NCBI GenBank assembly: GCA_951640165.1
Contig: OX621250.1
Location: forward strand, 4,092,001 to 4,156,000
Length of the DNA stretch: 64,000 nt
Direction of reading: 5' to 3'
Source: Pseudoips prasinana
Lineage: Eukaryota; Arthropoda; Insecta; Lepidoptera; Nolidae
Shown piece by piece: positions 10,244 through 21,267 of this stretch (its first letter is position 1; each line of letters begins with the position of its first letter). The notes beneath the pieces are model-generated. The model was given only the letters and a program-made list of their open reading frames with translations, searched no databases and was not told where the DNA came from. The position numbers and the translations under genes were made by a program.

Positions 10244-11141
10244 TTAAGTTTATATTCTGTAAAAACTTTTAAGAAGAAAAAATTAATGATAACGACTTTA
10301 GATACTTGTAAACTAATATCTAGTACTCCAGAAAGTATTAAAGTATTAAAATTTATTTACCACCATTGACCTGAACCACAACATAGGAAAGAACGTGAAT
10401 ATGAATCCAAATTATTTTTGAATACAATTAATCTACTGTTGTGTCAAATTTTATGTCAATTAATCATATGTTTGACTATATTACGATGGTTATGCATAAT
10501 ATGCCTCGTAATATAGTCTAGCATAATGCTATAACACGCGTTTAGATGCCTTTAGACTCATGCTTTCAGATCCAATGTACGGGCGAGATAAAAGCATTAA
10601 AACTTCATTATGACCAGTGACCTGGATCTCGATTTATAAAAGAATAGAAACTTGGATTCTTTTGAACTGCAAAAGACTATAAGAAGTTCAAATTTAATAT
10701 AAAAGTATCTAAGGAATGTTTAATGAAAAATATAACGACTACAGTATTACGTTTTTAAAATAGGAAACACCTTCATTAGCTCTAGTAACTAGAACCAGTT
10801 AGAGAGCTGTAACTTTTTTATGCCTTCCAACTTCCTATAAAACTTTTTTCTTTTTTATACTACGAAGTCGGCAATTTTTACGGCTACTTTTCGGTATTTC
10901 CACACATTTAATACGTCTATGTTCTAGCCCGAAAGCATATGCTAGCTATCCCGACGAACTTCCCACCGCTATTTTTTTCCTTTCAACACTAAAATCTAAT
11001 ATTTTAATAGTTATTTTAATGCAATACATTTTGGTATTTTCCTTCTGAGAGAAAACGAATTGAGCTGAAGAAACAACGACCAAAAAAACAACCTTTCAGT
11101 CTTCTGTCTTATTCGCACACTCATTTTTCGGATATTTTTAA
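10244..11141. other. No gene seen; one perfect 12-bp hairpin
   Basis: Moderately AT-rich, apparently single-copy within the window. The only clear structure is a hairpin with stem GACTATATTACG (10474-10485) and CGTAATATAGTC (10507-10518) around a 21-base loop. Confidence 0.5.
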
Positions 11142-11316
11142 CTAGCTGTGCGCCGTGGTTTTACCCGCGTTAAACTTTATAAATTATAGCCTATGTGTTA
11201 ATCCAGGGTGTCAGCTATCTCCATACCAAATTTTATTAAAATCGCTCTAGCCGTTTAGTCGTGAAGAAGTAACAAACATACACACTCACAAACTTTCGCC
11301 TTTTAATATTAGTGTG
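11142..11316 (-). mobile_element. Non-autonomous Helitron (minus)
   Basis: The minus strand begins near AATATTAAAAGGCGAAAGTT and ends in GTAAAACCACGG...CAGCTAG, with CTAG at 11142-11145, the terminal tetranucleotide of Helitron 3' ends. A related unit is repeated at 17731-18070. Confidence 0.72.
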
Positions 11317-11946
11317 ATTATTTACTTTGTTTTTCATAAAAACCTTTTCCTAAAAATAACGGAAAGGTAAAACATTTATCTAATTTGGTGAAGACGTTTA
11401 TAAATTAAGATGTTTGTATGACAAAAAGAAACAACGTTTTACAGTCTTCTGCCTCATACACACTCACACTAAATAAATAATAGAAAATATTTAATAACAT
11501 CCGAAAACTTATTAAATATATATGTATGTTTTTTTTATATAAACTTGCTCCTGACAACAATGAACACGTCAATAGAAAGATTTTTTCAATTTGGTGCATT
11601 CGTTTGGAAGTTATGAGCGTAGACACGGCTACACATCAAGCTATACAATTCCAATTTAAGCTGATCTCGCGTTGTATAGGATTTCCATACAATGACATGT
11701 CAGCTTATATTGGAAATGTATAGCTTCATTTATTTCTTTTATTTTTTTCCGTTTATTGGTCTACAAAACTGGACATAGACTATATCGGATAAGACAACAT
11801 CGATTTATAAAAAATAAAGTCTATACCCTACTCTGATGTAGACTCAGCTTGCTAGATTAGACAAAACCTTAACTTATCTTAAGGGGTACTTCTTCTAAGT
11901 TTAAACAAAACTATTACCTACAGTTAGATCAGCAAAAATACTACAG
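11317..11946. other. No supportable gene
   Basis: AT-rich with short chance frames on both strands. No recognisable domain or repeat boundary. Confidence 0.5.
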
Positions 11947-12559
11947 TTATATTTTCAGTTTATGCTTAAGTGAGGCAAAAGAACAATTGAAAATATCAAT
12001 ATAATTTTGGATTGCATTGCAACCTTTTGACATTCGGTACATAGGTGAATGAGTGCCGATATTAGTCCTACAGCGTGGTAAGCTAAAGGTTTTATAGTTG
12101 CACAAACGACTACCTGCGCGAGGAACAGAGAAATTTATACGTTCGAGTGTACATGGAGTCTCGATGAGCCCATGAATTGCTTTATAGGTCATTATTACAT
12201 CACAAGCTTTTCTTCGTGAGTTTAAAGATGCGACTTTGTAGTGTGACAACCTATTCTGATAAGATGTTCCCTTAGAACGACATTTGTTGCCGGTGTATGA
12301 CAGATGGTATAAAAATCTCTTTTGAACACGCTCTATACGATCTGAGTGGACTTGATAACCGGCTCCAGATGGTACAACAGTATTCAAGGATATTTCGTAC
12401 AATAGAGTTATATATAATTATTGTTAAAGATGAATTTCTGAACTTTTTCATTTGACGATTTAAAAACCCTGACAATTGTGACGCTTTTTTGATAATTTCG
12501 TCTATATGGTGCCTAAAATGTGTTATGTAGCCGTGTGTACAAACATTTCGGTGATTCAT
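11947..12559 (-). pseudogene. LINE reverse transcriptase C-terminal remnant
   Basis: Two overlapping minus-strand frames (12559-12272 and 12402-11947) join across a frameshift. Recognisable features are YNSIVRNILEYCCTIWS, a typical post-RT stretch before the thumb, and RIERVQKRFLYHLSY followed by RRKACDVIMTYKAIHGLI, a Jockey/CR1-type C-terminal motif. The catalytic RT core is absent. The family differs from the LINEs at 1653 and 9414. Confidence 0.78.
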
Positions 12560-12795
12560 TTCTATTTGTTACATATAGATTATGATACTGTATCACTAAA
12601 GGATTAGGCTTGATTTGTGATTAATTGTGTAGCCATCAGTTTCAGTAATTAGACAGCAGTTGTAATGCCATATCAGGGCCTCCTTAGTAGCTTGAACAAC
12701 TTTGACTGTAGCCGTATGTAGCCGTTGCAGTATGACAACGAAGAAAGATCAGTATACTAAAAACAAATTCAATCCCCAACAAAGCTTTATATGAG

Positions 12796-12935
12796 TACAG
12801 ACGCCAGCACGTAAAGCTGCTCTAATCTGTCAAATTTACCTAATTGAAAGTGAACCTTATGCTCTTGTGATATAGTTGACAATTTACAAAATAAATTTGA
12901 CAGACTGGGGTAGCCGGATATGCTGGCGTCTGTAC
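12796..12935. mobile_element. Palindromic TA-target MITE, full copy
   Basis: Starts GTACAGACGCCAGCAC and ends TGCTGGCGTCTGTAC, with internal inverted stretches matching almost end to end (CTGTCAAATTTACC against AAATTTGACAG). The CAGACGCC/GGCGTCTG ends are flanked by TA on both sides. Confidence 0.85.
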
Positions 12936-13339
12936 AATATTACTAAAAACGTATAGAATCGAACTACGAGTACATCAGCGGATATCGGAAAAACCCGCTA
13001 AAAATATCCGTTCAATCTTGATACTCTCAATTCACATTTACCATCATTTTTACGATCTCCTTTGAACATATTGGTATTTGAGTAACATTTCATTGGCGTA
13101 GATAATATTTTTTTCTGAAGTGGGAATAGGGGGCACAGGTCCACATGCACTAAGCAATCCATACACATTTAAATATTTGTACCTTAAAGCTTACAGTTAC
13201 ACAATTATATCTGTATAGTTATGGTTTCTGGTTTGATATAATTAAATAAATAAAGCCTATATTAATTTCATATTTCATTTGGCTAGGTTAAAATTATAAA
13301 ATTTTTGTATATGGAGTTAGAACACCGTGACTTTTTTTT
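12936..13339. other. No supportable gene
   Basis: AT-rich unique-looking sequence. I see no domain or repeat terminus. Confidence 0.5.
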
Positions 13340-13475
13340 TACTATGGTAAAATAAGATAACATAAATGCACTTTATTTTCACACCATTTATAAATAATAG
13401 TTAAGTACAATATTAAAATCTTAAAAATGGTATAATAGGCGTTCTTATCGCTTACGGTGCTCTCACTATATGAAA
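13340..13475 (-). mobile_element. LINE 3'UTR fragment (minus)
   Basis: On the minus strand it reads AAGCGATAAGAACGCC followed by ATAAAGTGCATTTATGTTATC, a diverged version of the 3' end of the LINE at 1646-2817. No coding part remains. Confidence 0.6.
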
Positions 13476-13760
13476 ATTAAACTGTATTCACATGCCTAAA
13501 AGAGGCTGAATAGATTATAATGACCGTACGTAATTTAATTTAAGCTCCGAACTCTATTAACAGTGAATAAAAGAATTGAATTTAATATATGTCAGTAATC
13601 TACTAACGCACTTTGTTGAGTAGCGGACAGCAAAAAATATCACCCCGTCTCATCCCGTGAGCGGCGTATAAGTCGCTTTTTTGCGCACTATGACCATCAT
13701 ACTGCAATTGCCAACTAGGTGTCGTAAAAAAAGCTATCGTATGAATAATTTTATCTTATA
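13476..13760. repeat. Fragment of a dispersed repeat (CATCCCGTG family)
   Basis: Positions about 13615-13735 contain CATCCCGTGAGCGG and GACCATCATACTGCAATTGCC, which recur with variation at 15625-15700, 23975-24225, 30740-30855, 40395-40640, 47035-47115 and 49385-49440. Probably a LINE 3'UTR or SINE tail; identity not established. Confidence 0.5.
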
Positions 13761-14074
13761 CTAGCCGTGCCCGCGACTTCGTCCGCGTGTTAATTAGTTT
13801 ATTTCGTTTTTTTTTTGTAAAATAAAAGACTCTTTTTAAAATAAAAGTAGCCTAAGTTACTCCTTATTACATCAGCTACCTGCCAATAAAAATCCCGTCA
13901 AAATCGGTCCAGCCATTTCAGAGATTAGCCGGAACAAACAGACAGACAGACAGACAAAAATTGTAAAAAATGTTATTTTGGTGTATGTACCGTATATATA
14001 TTCATATTAATGTAGTAAAAACCGGTTATTTCAATATTACAAACAGACACTCCAATTTTATTTATTTGTATAGA
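13761..14074 (-). mobile_element. Non-autonomous Helitron (minus), CGCGGACGAAG type
   Basis: The minus strand begins TCTATACAAATAAATAAAAT at 14074 and ends CGCGGGCACGGCTAG at 13761. 5'-TC and 3'-CTAG with a GC-rich 3' hairpin are Helitron hallmarks. A near-identical copy lies at 16118-16440. It contains a (CAGA)n-type microsatellite and no ORF. Confidence 0.85.
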
Positions 14075-14159
14075 TTAATAAATACATAAGTTTCCAAAAC
14101 GTTGGGTAAACCAAAAGTATTACCGCGATCGAGACCACAATATCGTGCCCACAATATAA

Positions 14160-14720
14160 TTTGATAATGTGTAAAATAAAAAAGGTTTTTATCCACGTAG
14201 ACTTTAAAAAAGCGCTTGTAAATAGTCAGAACATGTTTGTAGTAATACAGTTATTATTTCTAGTTACTTATTACAAATATTTAGGTACACGGAATGTTAA
14301 AACATTAATACAATTTATTTTATAATAGTAGCTATATTTAGCTAGCTTGTATTAAGCTGTTGTCAAGGAAATTATTTTTAGGTTTAATTATTGAAATTTA
14401 TATTTTACTACATATTTTCTGAATGGTTCTGTCTATATTAAGGCATGAATTCAGTATTATTATTATAACGGACCTTGTGTTTAAAACGAAGGTCGCGCTT
14501 TAATGCTACCACTGGATCCAATGCGCCCCAACTGAGAAGACCCAGCTAAACAAACTCAGCAGGTTCATCTACTACTGGTTTCAACACGGCCCAGTTGAGA
14601 CGGTCCGGCGAAACATACTCAAGCGGGCATGAACACGGAATTTGGTCCACTTAAAGTAATTATTTAGTAAGCAAACACAATATCTGCTCGATCGGTTGTC
14701 TGTACAAATAACATAAGTCT
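14160..14720 (+). repeat. Dispersed repeat family R, copy 1
   Basis: Shares CACGTAGACTTTAAAAAAGC, AACATGTTTGTAGTAAT and the terminal block GCTCGATCGGTTGTCTG with 25043-25590. A partial version lies in reverse orientation at 21950-22560 and 54890-55210. No ORF. I cannot say whether it is a DNA transposon or a LINE 3'UTR. Confidence 0.65.
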
Positions 14721-14849
14721 AAAAATATTAATCTTTACTATTTCTAACGTTTATAGTTATTTTATTAACTTCGATATCCTGTTTCATTATCTATTGTCGG
14801 TTCGGACGTCGAAGTAAGTCTAATAGTGGCATCTACTTAATAGTAGTAG

Positions 14850-15072
14850 ACAGATCATCCTAGCTCCAAATTAAGCAAAACTTATACTATGGTACCAGGC
14901 GACGATATACATACTTATATAGATAGATAAATACTTATATATATATAGAAAACATCCATGACTCAGAAACAAATATTCGTGCTCATCACACAAATATTTA
15001 CACTTACCGGGATTTGAACCCAGGACCACCAGCTTCGTAGGCAGGAGCACTACCAACGCTACGGGGACCGTT
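14850..15072 (-). mobile_element. tRNA-derived SINE, family B (minus)
   Basis: The minus strand carries GGTAGTGCTCCTGCCTACGA and the B-box-like GGGTTCAAATCCCGG, then the body GTGATGAGCACGAATATTTG. Relatives: 15333, 18967, 21268, 24442, 46178 and 47163. Confidence 0.85.
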
Positions 15073-15332
15073 ATTACTAATAATTAATTTTTATTTCCGT
15101 ACAACAAAATTCAATTTAAGTAGTTATTTTGACATCAACAAATCAATTTCAAAACAACTTTTTATTGAATGCATATATAAAGTTTATATGGTTCTATTTT
15201 TTTCACATTAGTCTCTTCGTTTATTCCGGCTTAATCTCTGAAACAGCTAGACTCTCTAGTGAATCGACGGAACTGGCAGATAACTAATGTTATCAGGCAA
15301 ATAATATGGGTACCTTACATTACACAATATAA

Positions 15333-15574
15333 TATATCTAGGGACAATGTCACACAGATTATCCTAGCCCCAAACTAAGCAAAGCTTGTACTATGGGTAC
15401 CATACGATATACATACTTATATAGATAGATAAATACTTATATACATAGTAAACATCCATGACTCAGAAACGAATATTCGTGCTCATCACACAAATATTTG
15501 CACTTACCGGCATTCGAACCCAGGACCACCAGCTTCGTAGGCAGGAGCACTACCAACTAGGCTACGGTGACCGT
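15333..15574 (-). mobile_element. tRNA-derived SINE, family B (minus)
   Basis: Same head, body and 3' end as its neighbour 260 bp upstream, from GGTCACCGTAGCCTAGTTGG at the high end to CATTGTCCCTAGATAT at the low end. Confidence 0.88.
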
Positions 15575-15609
15575 CAAAAATACCGTCAAAATTAATTAGC
15601 CGTGTCGTT

Positions 15610-15845
15610 TCCGGCATAGAAAGAATAACAGTACCACCACCCCATACTATCCCGTGGGTGTCGTATAAGGCAACTACCTAACGGAAACACCAGTAGTCGG
15701 GCAGCAGCCCCACCACTTACCTGCGGTCAGCAACTCGCATTCTAAGCTCGGTGACTACATTAAACCCCTCCAAATGGTAGCGTTATATAAATCTTTGGAG
15801 GAGGCCTATGTCCAGCTGTGGACGATTAATCTCATCATCATCAGA
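15610..15845 (+). mobile_element. LINE-tail fragment with (ATC)n end
   Basis: Contains the CATCCCGTG-family motif and ends GGAGGAGGCCTATGTCCAGC ... TCATCATCATC, resembling the 3' end of the RTE-type tails elsewhere in the window. Non-coding. Confidence 0.5.
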
Positions 15846-15854
15846 CAAATTAAT

Positions 15855-16112
15855 GACGGGCCTGTTGGCGTGGTTGGCAAATGCTTGCTTTTCACGCTGG
15901 AGGTCGTGGGTTCGATTCCCACCCAGGACAGATATTTGTGTGCATGAACATGTCTGTTTGTCCTGAGTCTGGGTGAATATATCTATTTAAGTATGTATTT
16001 ACAAAAGAAAAGTAGTATATGTAGTATATCAGTTATCTGTTTCCATAGTACACGCTCTGCTTAGTTTGGGATCATATGGCCGTGTGTAAATAATGTCCCA
16101 GGATATTATATT
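15855..16112 (+). mobile_element. tRNA-derived SINE, family A (plus), complete
   Basis: Head TTGGCGTGGTTGGCAAATGC and GTGGGTTCGATTCCCACC (A and B boxes), body TGTCTGTTTGTCCTGAGTC, and tail AATGTCCCAGGATATTATAT. A Helitron begins directly at the tail. Confidence 0.88.
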
Positions 16113-16117
16113 ATATA

Positions 16118-16440
16118 CTAGCTGTGCCCGCGACTTCGTCCGCGTGTTAATAAGTTTATTTCGGTTTCTTTTTTAGTTTTTAGTAAAATAAAAGACATTT
16201 TCTAAAATAAAAGTAGCCTAAGTTACTCCTTATTACATCAGCTACCTTCCAATAAAAGTCCCGTCAAAATCGGTCCAGCCGTTTCAGAGATTAGCCGGAA
16301 CAAACAGACAGACAGACAGACAAAAATTGTAAAAAATGTTATTTTGGTGTATGTACCGTATATATATTCATATTTATGTAGTAAAAACCGGTTATTTCAA
16401 TATTACAAACAGACACTGCAATTTTATTTATTTGTATAGA
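16118..16440 (-). mobile_element. Non-autonomous Helitron in SINE-A tail (minus)
   Basis: Minus strand TCTATACAAATAAATAAAAT to CGCGGGCACAGCTAG. Nearly identical in layout to 13761-14074. Its CTAG end lies within the TATATAC tail of the preceding SINE. Confidence 0.85.
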
Positions 16441-16988
16441 GTATAGATTTATAATTAATGTCCAAAGGATATAAAACAAATTTTATGGTAGCTAGTCTAA
16501 TGGATACAAAAATATGTACGCATAGCATATTTTAATCTAATTCTTTGCTTCCCTACTCACTGTTTGTCCCGAATAAACTATTTATCCAGCATCCACGTAA
16601 TAAAAGCAATTTTCCCAATAAAATACAACCTTCGTGTATCAGGAAATATTAACGGTTCGCGATGATGTTTTACGAAAGAAAAATACATGAACGGAAAAGT
16701 TGCTCGCATAACAAAAATAGGAGATCTACGTTGATAACGAGAAAATTGGGTACTATTGGTTTTTTATTACACAAAAGGTTAAGCCAATGGAAATGAATGG
16801 ATTTGTTGATTATTATGTGGATCGGTGGTGAAACCAGACTAAAGTAATTACAAGAATTACTACTATTACATTGTTTTAATTAATGTTGATTTATTCTAAA
16901 AATAATATAATTGATCTCTTATGAATGAATAAACATGTTTATATACATAAAGACAATTCCTATTTCAATAAACATTCCCAAGTTTTGA
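16441..16988. other. No supportable gene
   Basis: AT-rich, apparently single-copy in this window. No coding signature. Confidence 0.5.
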
Positions 16989-17187
16989 GAAGTAGCCCTA
17001 ATGCGAAGTAGCCCTAATGAGAAGTAGCCCTAATGTGAAGTAGCCCTAATGAGAAGTAGCCCTAATGCGAAGTAGCCCAAGTGAGAAGTGGCCCTAATCA
17101 GAAGTAGCCAAAATGAGAATTAGCCATAGTGAGAAGTAGTCCATTAGCGAGTTGGTTGCCATAATGAGAATTAGCCCTAATGCGCCT
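16989..17187 (+). repeat. 16-bp minisatellite
   Basis: About twelve head-to-tail units of GAAGTAGCCCTAATGN. The first five are nearly perfect and differ mainly at the last base. Units degrade towards the right end (AAAATGAGAATTAGCC). Confidence 0.9.
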
Positions 17188-17730
17188 AAACCTCTTCAAC
17201 GAACTGTAAGAACGTCTAAAGGGAATTGTGCTCGCCCATATGATGCTAAGAATAGCAGATCTACCCAAATGGCTATCGATTCTAGTTTCTCTTAGGGAAA
17301 AGTTCAAAGATATAAATAATCTATCTGTTGCTTCACAATATACAGGGCGATCGTAACGTTGACGTCCAAAAATAAAATTTGGATCCCTCGTATCATGGGG
17401 TATCCGAATTACCCTCGTGTATATTCCGCGACTATTAATAGTTTTCGAATTATCAATTTCTTTTAGATTTTATGAGAAATTTCACCGGACCAATTAAAAC
17501 AAAAATGAATAATAAATAGAAGTCTTTATTGAGTTTTCTTTTTTGCAACTGATTCTTCATAAGTAGTTATTTTATGCATAAAATTATCAGCTTCCTAACT
17601 GTGATTAAAGTTATAAAAATACGTTCGGTAAATTATGACTTAAATTTTCAACTTTAAATAAAAATCTGAAAAGTTCCTAAGTGTTCCTCAAAAATACAAC
17701 AGACTCTGAGGTTCCATAATCACCCATCAC
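17188..17730. other. No supportable gene
   Basis: Short open frames exist, but none has a recognisable motif. Confidence 0.5.
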
Positions 17731-17895
17731 ACTAATATGATAAAGGCGAAAGTTTGTGAGTGTGTATGTTTGTTCCTTCTTCACGTCTAAACGGCTGGTG
17801 AGATTTCAATATGGTATGGAGTTAGCTAACACCCTAGATTAACACATAAGCTATAATTTATATTTATCGAGGGTAAAACCGCGGGGCATAGCTAG
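17731..17895 (+). mobile_element. Non-autonomous Helitron, first of a tandem pair
   Basis: Starts ACTAATATGATAAAGGCGAA and ends GTAAAACCGCGGGGCATAGCTAG at 17895. GCGAAAGTTTGTGAGTG and CTTCACGTCTAAACGGCTGG are family markers. Confidence 0.8.
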
Positions 17896-18070
17896 TATAT
17901 TATAAATGCGAAAGTTTGTGAGTGTGTATGTTTGTTACTTCTTCACGCCTAAACGGCTAGAGCGATTTTAATATAATTTGGTATGGAGTTAGCTGTCACC
18001 CTGGATTGACACATAGGTCATAATTTATAAAGTTTAACGCAGGCAAAACCGCGGGGCACATTCATAGTCA
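17896..18070 (+). mobile_element. Non-autonomous Helitron, second of a tandem pair
   Basis: Begins TATATTATAAATGCGAAAGT immediately after the CTAG of the previous copy and ends GCAAAACCGCGGGGCACA without a clear CTAG, so its 3' end is altered. Same family and orientation. Confidence 0.75.
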
Positions 18071-18375
18071 TTAAATAAAAGTAGTATTTGATGGGGCTCA
18101 TTTGGCTACAATCGGCCTTCAATGATAGCAAGGTCAAAATTAGCTTCTTCAATTAACTGCATCAGCTTTTGTTCACTTAAACAGTATCGGGTATATTTCC
18201 CGAATGAAGAAAAGAGAAGCGTTTTGACGATTTTAGACATTTTTTTTACGTAGGTATAGAATGTGTATTTGCTGCTGGAGGTGGACAGTTTGAAAACGTT
18301 TAGTAAATGTAAAAAATTTCCTTTTTCCACATATCGTGTTTTATTAACAAAACCACTTACAAAAAAGATAAGGAT
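18071..18375. other. No supportable gene
   Basis: A 74-codon minus frame (18330-18106) has no recognisable domain and is not called. Confidence 0.45.
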
Positions 18376-18608
18376 TAATATCAGTTAACTGGTTTCCATA
18401 GCACAGACGCCAGTACATCAAGCTACCCCAACCTGTCAAATTTCCCCAATTGAAAGTGAACCTTACGCTTATGTGATAAAGTTGAAAATCTATTAAAGAA
18501 ATTTGACAGATTGGGGTATCTGGATGCGCTGGCGTCTGTACAAGCTCTGCATAGTTTGGGTTCAGATGGCCGTGTGAGAATAATGTCCCAGGATATATAT
18601 ATTATTAT
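18376..18608 (+). mobile_element. SINE family A 3' half, interrupted by a MITE
   Basis: ATATCAGTTAACTGGTTTCC is the left part and AAGCTCTGCATAGTTTGGG to GTCCCAGGATAT the right part of SINE-A. The MITE sits between them at 18404-18538. Confidence 0.8.
18404..18538. mobile_element. Palindromic TA-target MITE inside SINE-A
   Basis: CAGACGCCAGTACATC to GCGCTGGCGTCTG, flanked on the right by TA and on the left by CA (probably mutated TA). The uninterrupted SINE reads ATAGTACAAG here, supporting TA as the target. Confidence 0.88.
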
Positions 18609-18966
18609 AGCCAAATGTGACTTATATATTTTTTTAAAGATCAGCTTTGTAGTATTGGCAAAACCTCACGGAAAATCACCAATTTGGCTGATGATGTCGC
18701 CTTAAAGCAAAGCTGCCCGAAGCGCTTTAATCTCTCAATAGCAAACAATGGTCGCATGTCAACATGGTGCCCCAAACCAATAACCATCCAGGTATCCATG
18801 GATATCTCGTTACTACTATTCGTCTATTATGATTTCCCAGAAGGCTCCATAGGAACAACAATACATCATACTACGCTATGGAGTTACTGTCACAAGCTCT
18901 TTGTTTTCAACGTCATTGATACCTGAGTTTAACTGAACTGATGGTAGTTAGGTTATGTTTATGCAC
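18609..18966. other. No supportable gene
   Basis: Mixed-composition DNA. The 80-codon plus frame at 18684 has no recognisable domain. Confidence 0.45.
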
Positions 18967-19236
18967 AATAATAATATAATATAATATAATATAATAATAA
19001 TATCTGGGGACAATGTCACACAGATCATCCTAGCCCCAAACTAAGCAAAGCTTGTACTATGGGTACCAGGCGACGATATACATACTTATATAGATAGATA
19101 AATACTTAAATACATAGAAAAGATCCATGACTCAGAAACAAATATTCGTGCTTATCACACAAATATTTGCACTTACCGGGATTCGAACCCAGGACCACCA
19201 GCTACGTAGGCAGGAGCACTACCAACTAGGCTATGT
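18967..19236 (-). mobile_element. tRNA-derived SINE, family B (minus) with long AT tail
   Basis: Minus-strand head GTAGTGCTCCTGCCTACG and GGGTTCGAATCCCGG. On the plus strand the tail is a run of ATAAT units at 18967-18991. Confidence 0.85.
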
Positions 19237-19237
19237 T

Positions 19238-19240
19238 GAT

Positions 19241-19321
<81 letters not shown>

Positions 19322-19342
19322 TATATATATATATATATATAT
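19238..19342. repeat. (TA)n microsatellite
   Basis: About 100 bp of almost pure TA with one AAA interruption, abutting the head of the SINE-B copy. A SINE-A-like scrap (GGGTGGGAATCGATCCC) follows at 19350-19372. Confidence 0.95.
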
Positions 19343-19447
19343 CTGTTCTGGGTGGGAATCGATCCCAAGTAACATGGTTGATCTCAAACAAAAAAATTCA
19401 GATGCAGAAAATAAAAAAACAGTGAGGTTCTGTTTCTTTTTTTAATC

Positions 19448-19651
19448 CTAACTATAATATTATAAATGCGAAACTAACTCTGTCTGTATGTTACTCTTTC
19501 ACGCCAAAACTACTGAACGGATTTGAATGAAATTTGGTATACAGATGGTCTAGACCCTGAGAAAGAATATAGGCTAATTTTTATAGTTAGGATAACACAT
19601 AGGCCATATTTTATAAAGTTTAACGCGGGTAAAACCGCGTGGCAAAGCTAG
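19448..19651 (+). mobile_element. Non-autonomous Helitron (plus)
   Basis: Starts AACTATAATATTATAAATGC and ends GTAAAACCGCGTGGCAAAGCTAG. Shares the ACTACTGAACGGATTTG segment with the helicase-bearing Helitron at 47757. Confidence 0.82.
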
Positions 19652-19737
19652 TAGAATATAAATGAACAATTACAGTATCAATTTAATTTATTATTTTAAT
19701 AAAGATTATATTTTTCCCGCTATTAATTATTGATCAC

Positions 19738-19960
19738 TAGTCTGTTGGTCTGGTGATTAGTGAACCTGACTGCTTAGCCAGAGATTGTGTGTTCGATTTC
19801 CATCCAGGACAATTTTTTGTATGATGAGCACGATTATTTGTTTTGGGTCTATATCTAATAATCTTAAACATGCACGTATTTAGAAATACTTAAGAAACAT
19901 ACTTATATATTTCTAAATACATAATTATTATATATTATTTTTACACCTATGGTAGGGACC
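19738..19960 (+). mobile_element. tRNA-derived SINE, A/B-related variant
   Basis: CTGTTGGTCTGGTGATTAGTG and GTGTTCGATTTCCATCCAGG resemble tRNA A and B boxes. The body GATGAGCACGATTATTTG is shared with the copy at 39835. Confidence 0.65.
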
Positions 19961-20240
19961 GAACTTTTATTATTATTCTTATAACTTACAAAGCTCTTCT
20001 TACTACAAAGTTTTACTTTAGTAAAATTACTTTTAGTAGTAATTAAATTAAATACTCCAGTAATTTAACAAAAAACTATTAATTGTTTAAGTTAGTTAAC
20101 CATTAAGAGGCTACTTCACCGTTTATTTTAAAAGCCAAATTCAATAAACTAAAGTCTGAGTTAGTTTAAATATTAGTTTTGAACTCAGTTAATGTAATAC
20201 TGACTACATCACTTAAGTTATTTAAATATTATTTATTTAA

Positions 20241-20557
20241 TAGCTGTGCCCCGCGGTTTTACCCGCGTTAAATTTTATAAATTATCACAGCTCCTCCCCC
20301 GTAGGTGATAGCGTGATAATATGTAGCGTATATGTTGACCCGACCTCTTAGCTCTTCCTATGCAAAATTTTAAGTAAATCCATGCAGTATAGTAGTTTTG
20401 AGTTTAGCCCGGACATACATACAGACAAACGGACAAAAATTCTAAAAACTATATTTTTGGCTTTGATATCGATAGTAGATCACGCCCCAAGTATCGTTTT
20501 AAAAAAATATTCAATGTACAATTTTGACTTTCCTACGATTTTATTATATGTATAGAT
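20241..20557 (-). mobile_element. Non-autonomous Helitron (minus), TATACATATAATAAAAT type
   Basis: The minus strand starts near TCTATACATATAATAAAATC and ends GTAAAACCGCGGGGCACAGCT. The same family is at 47408-47727 (shared GACCCGACCTCTTAG and GGCTTTGATATCGATAGTAG). Confidence 0.82.
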
Positions 20558-21267
20558 AGATGTCTATACAGACATAAATAAATAATATTTATATATGTAT
20601 CTTGAGACAAATAACTACCAGAACAGTCAAAAGTCAAGCTTCGATCTTGTTAAGAAAACAAAATCGGTTTCCACAGTGGACGTCAATCTTATCACAAATG
20701 TATAGTATTAGACCAAAACTGGAGTATTTAGCAATTGTAATGTGTGAATGGATGTTTTTTTTTTAAATTACAAAACACAGTTAATTTAGAATAAGTAAGA
20801 CAGCTCTTGAACTCGTTTATAAAATCTAAAACAAGTACGTTATTTCTTAACTTTATCTACAAAAATACTCACATAAATTTAGAGTTCACTTTATTGCTAC
20901 AGTTAACACAATACATTATCTTAATGTAAGTATTTGTTGAACTATAATCATACGATTGTCTTGATTTATATGAAAAGCGTCTAGTTTCACTCAATTACTC
21001 TCAGCAGCGTTTGTATGTTATTTAAAAAGTATTAGCAACTTGGCACTTACTTTGGGTTAAAGATAAAAAACTTATTTTCTTCTAACCAAGTCACTGAACA
21101 AGACAAATTCGATTAAAAACTAGTTGAACGCTTTTAAAAGTAAATATACGCTTCATTTATTTGCTATATTTTCTTTTGATATTATGAATATACTAGTCAA
21201 GAACAATCCACCTCGTTTTTGTAAAATACAAGTGAGTTCATTTAATCCAGTCTTACCTAATTCTTAA
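20558..21267. other. AT-rich DNA, no supportable gene
   Basis: No long open frame, RNA gene or repeat terminus recognised. Confidence 0.5.

Noticed and set aside
15855..15930. tRNA genes suggested by GGTTCGATTCCCACC-type boxes at many sites
   Set aside because: Each belongs to a longer repeated unit with a shared non-tRNA body and AT tail, so they are SINE heads; no clean acceptor-stem pairing is evident.
16989..17187. CRISPR-like array
   Set aside because: Repeats are directly adjacent without spacers and the genome is eukaryotic; it is a minisatellite.
18106..18330. Small minus-strand host gene (74 codons)
   Set aside because: No recognisable domain and no supporting context; left as undetermined DNA.
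19127..19445. Open frames of alternating I and Y residues
   Set aside because: They are translations of the (TA)n microsatellite.
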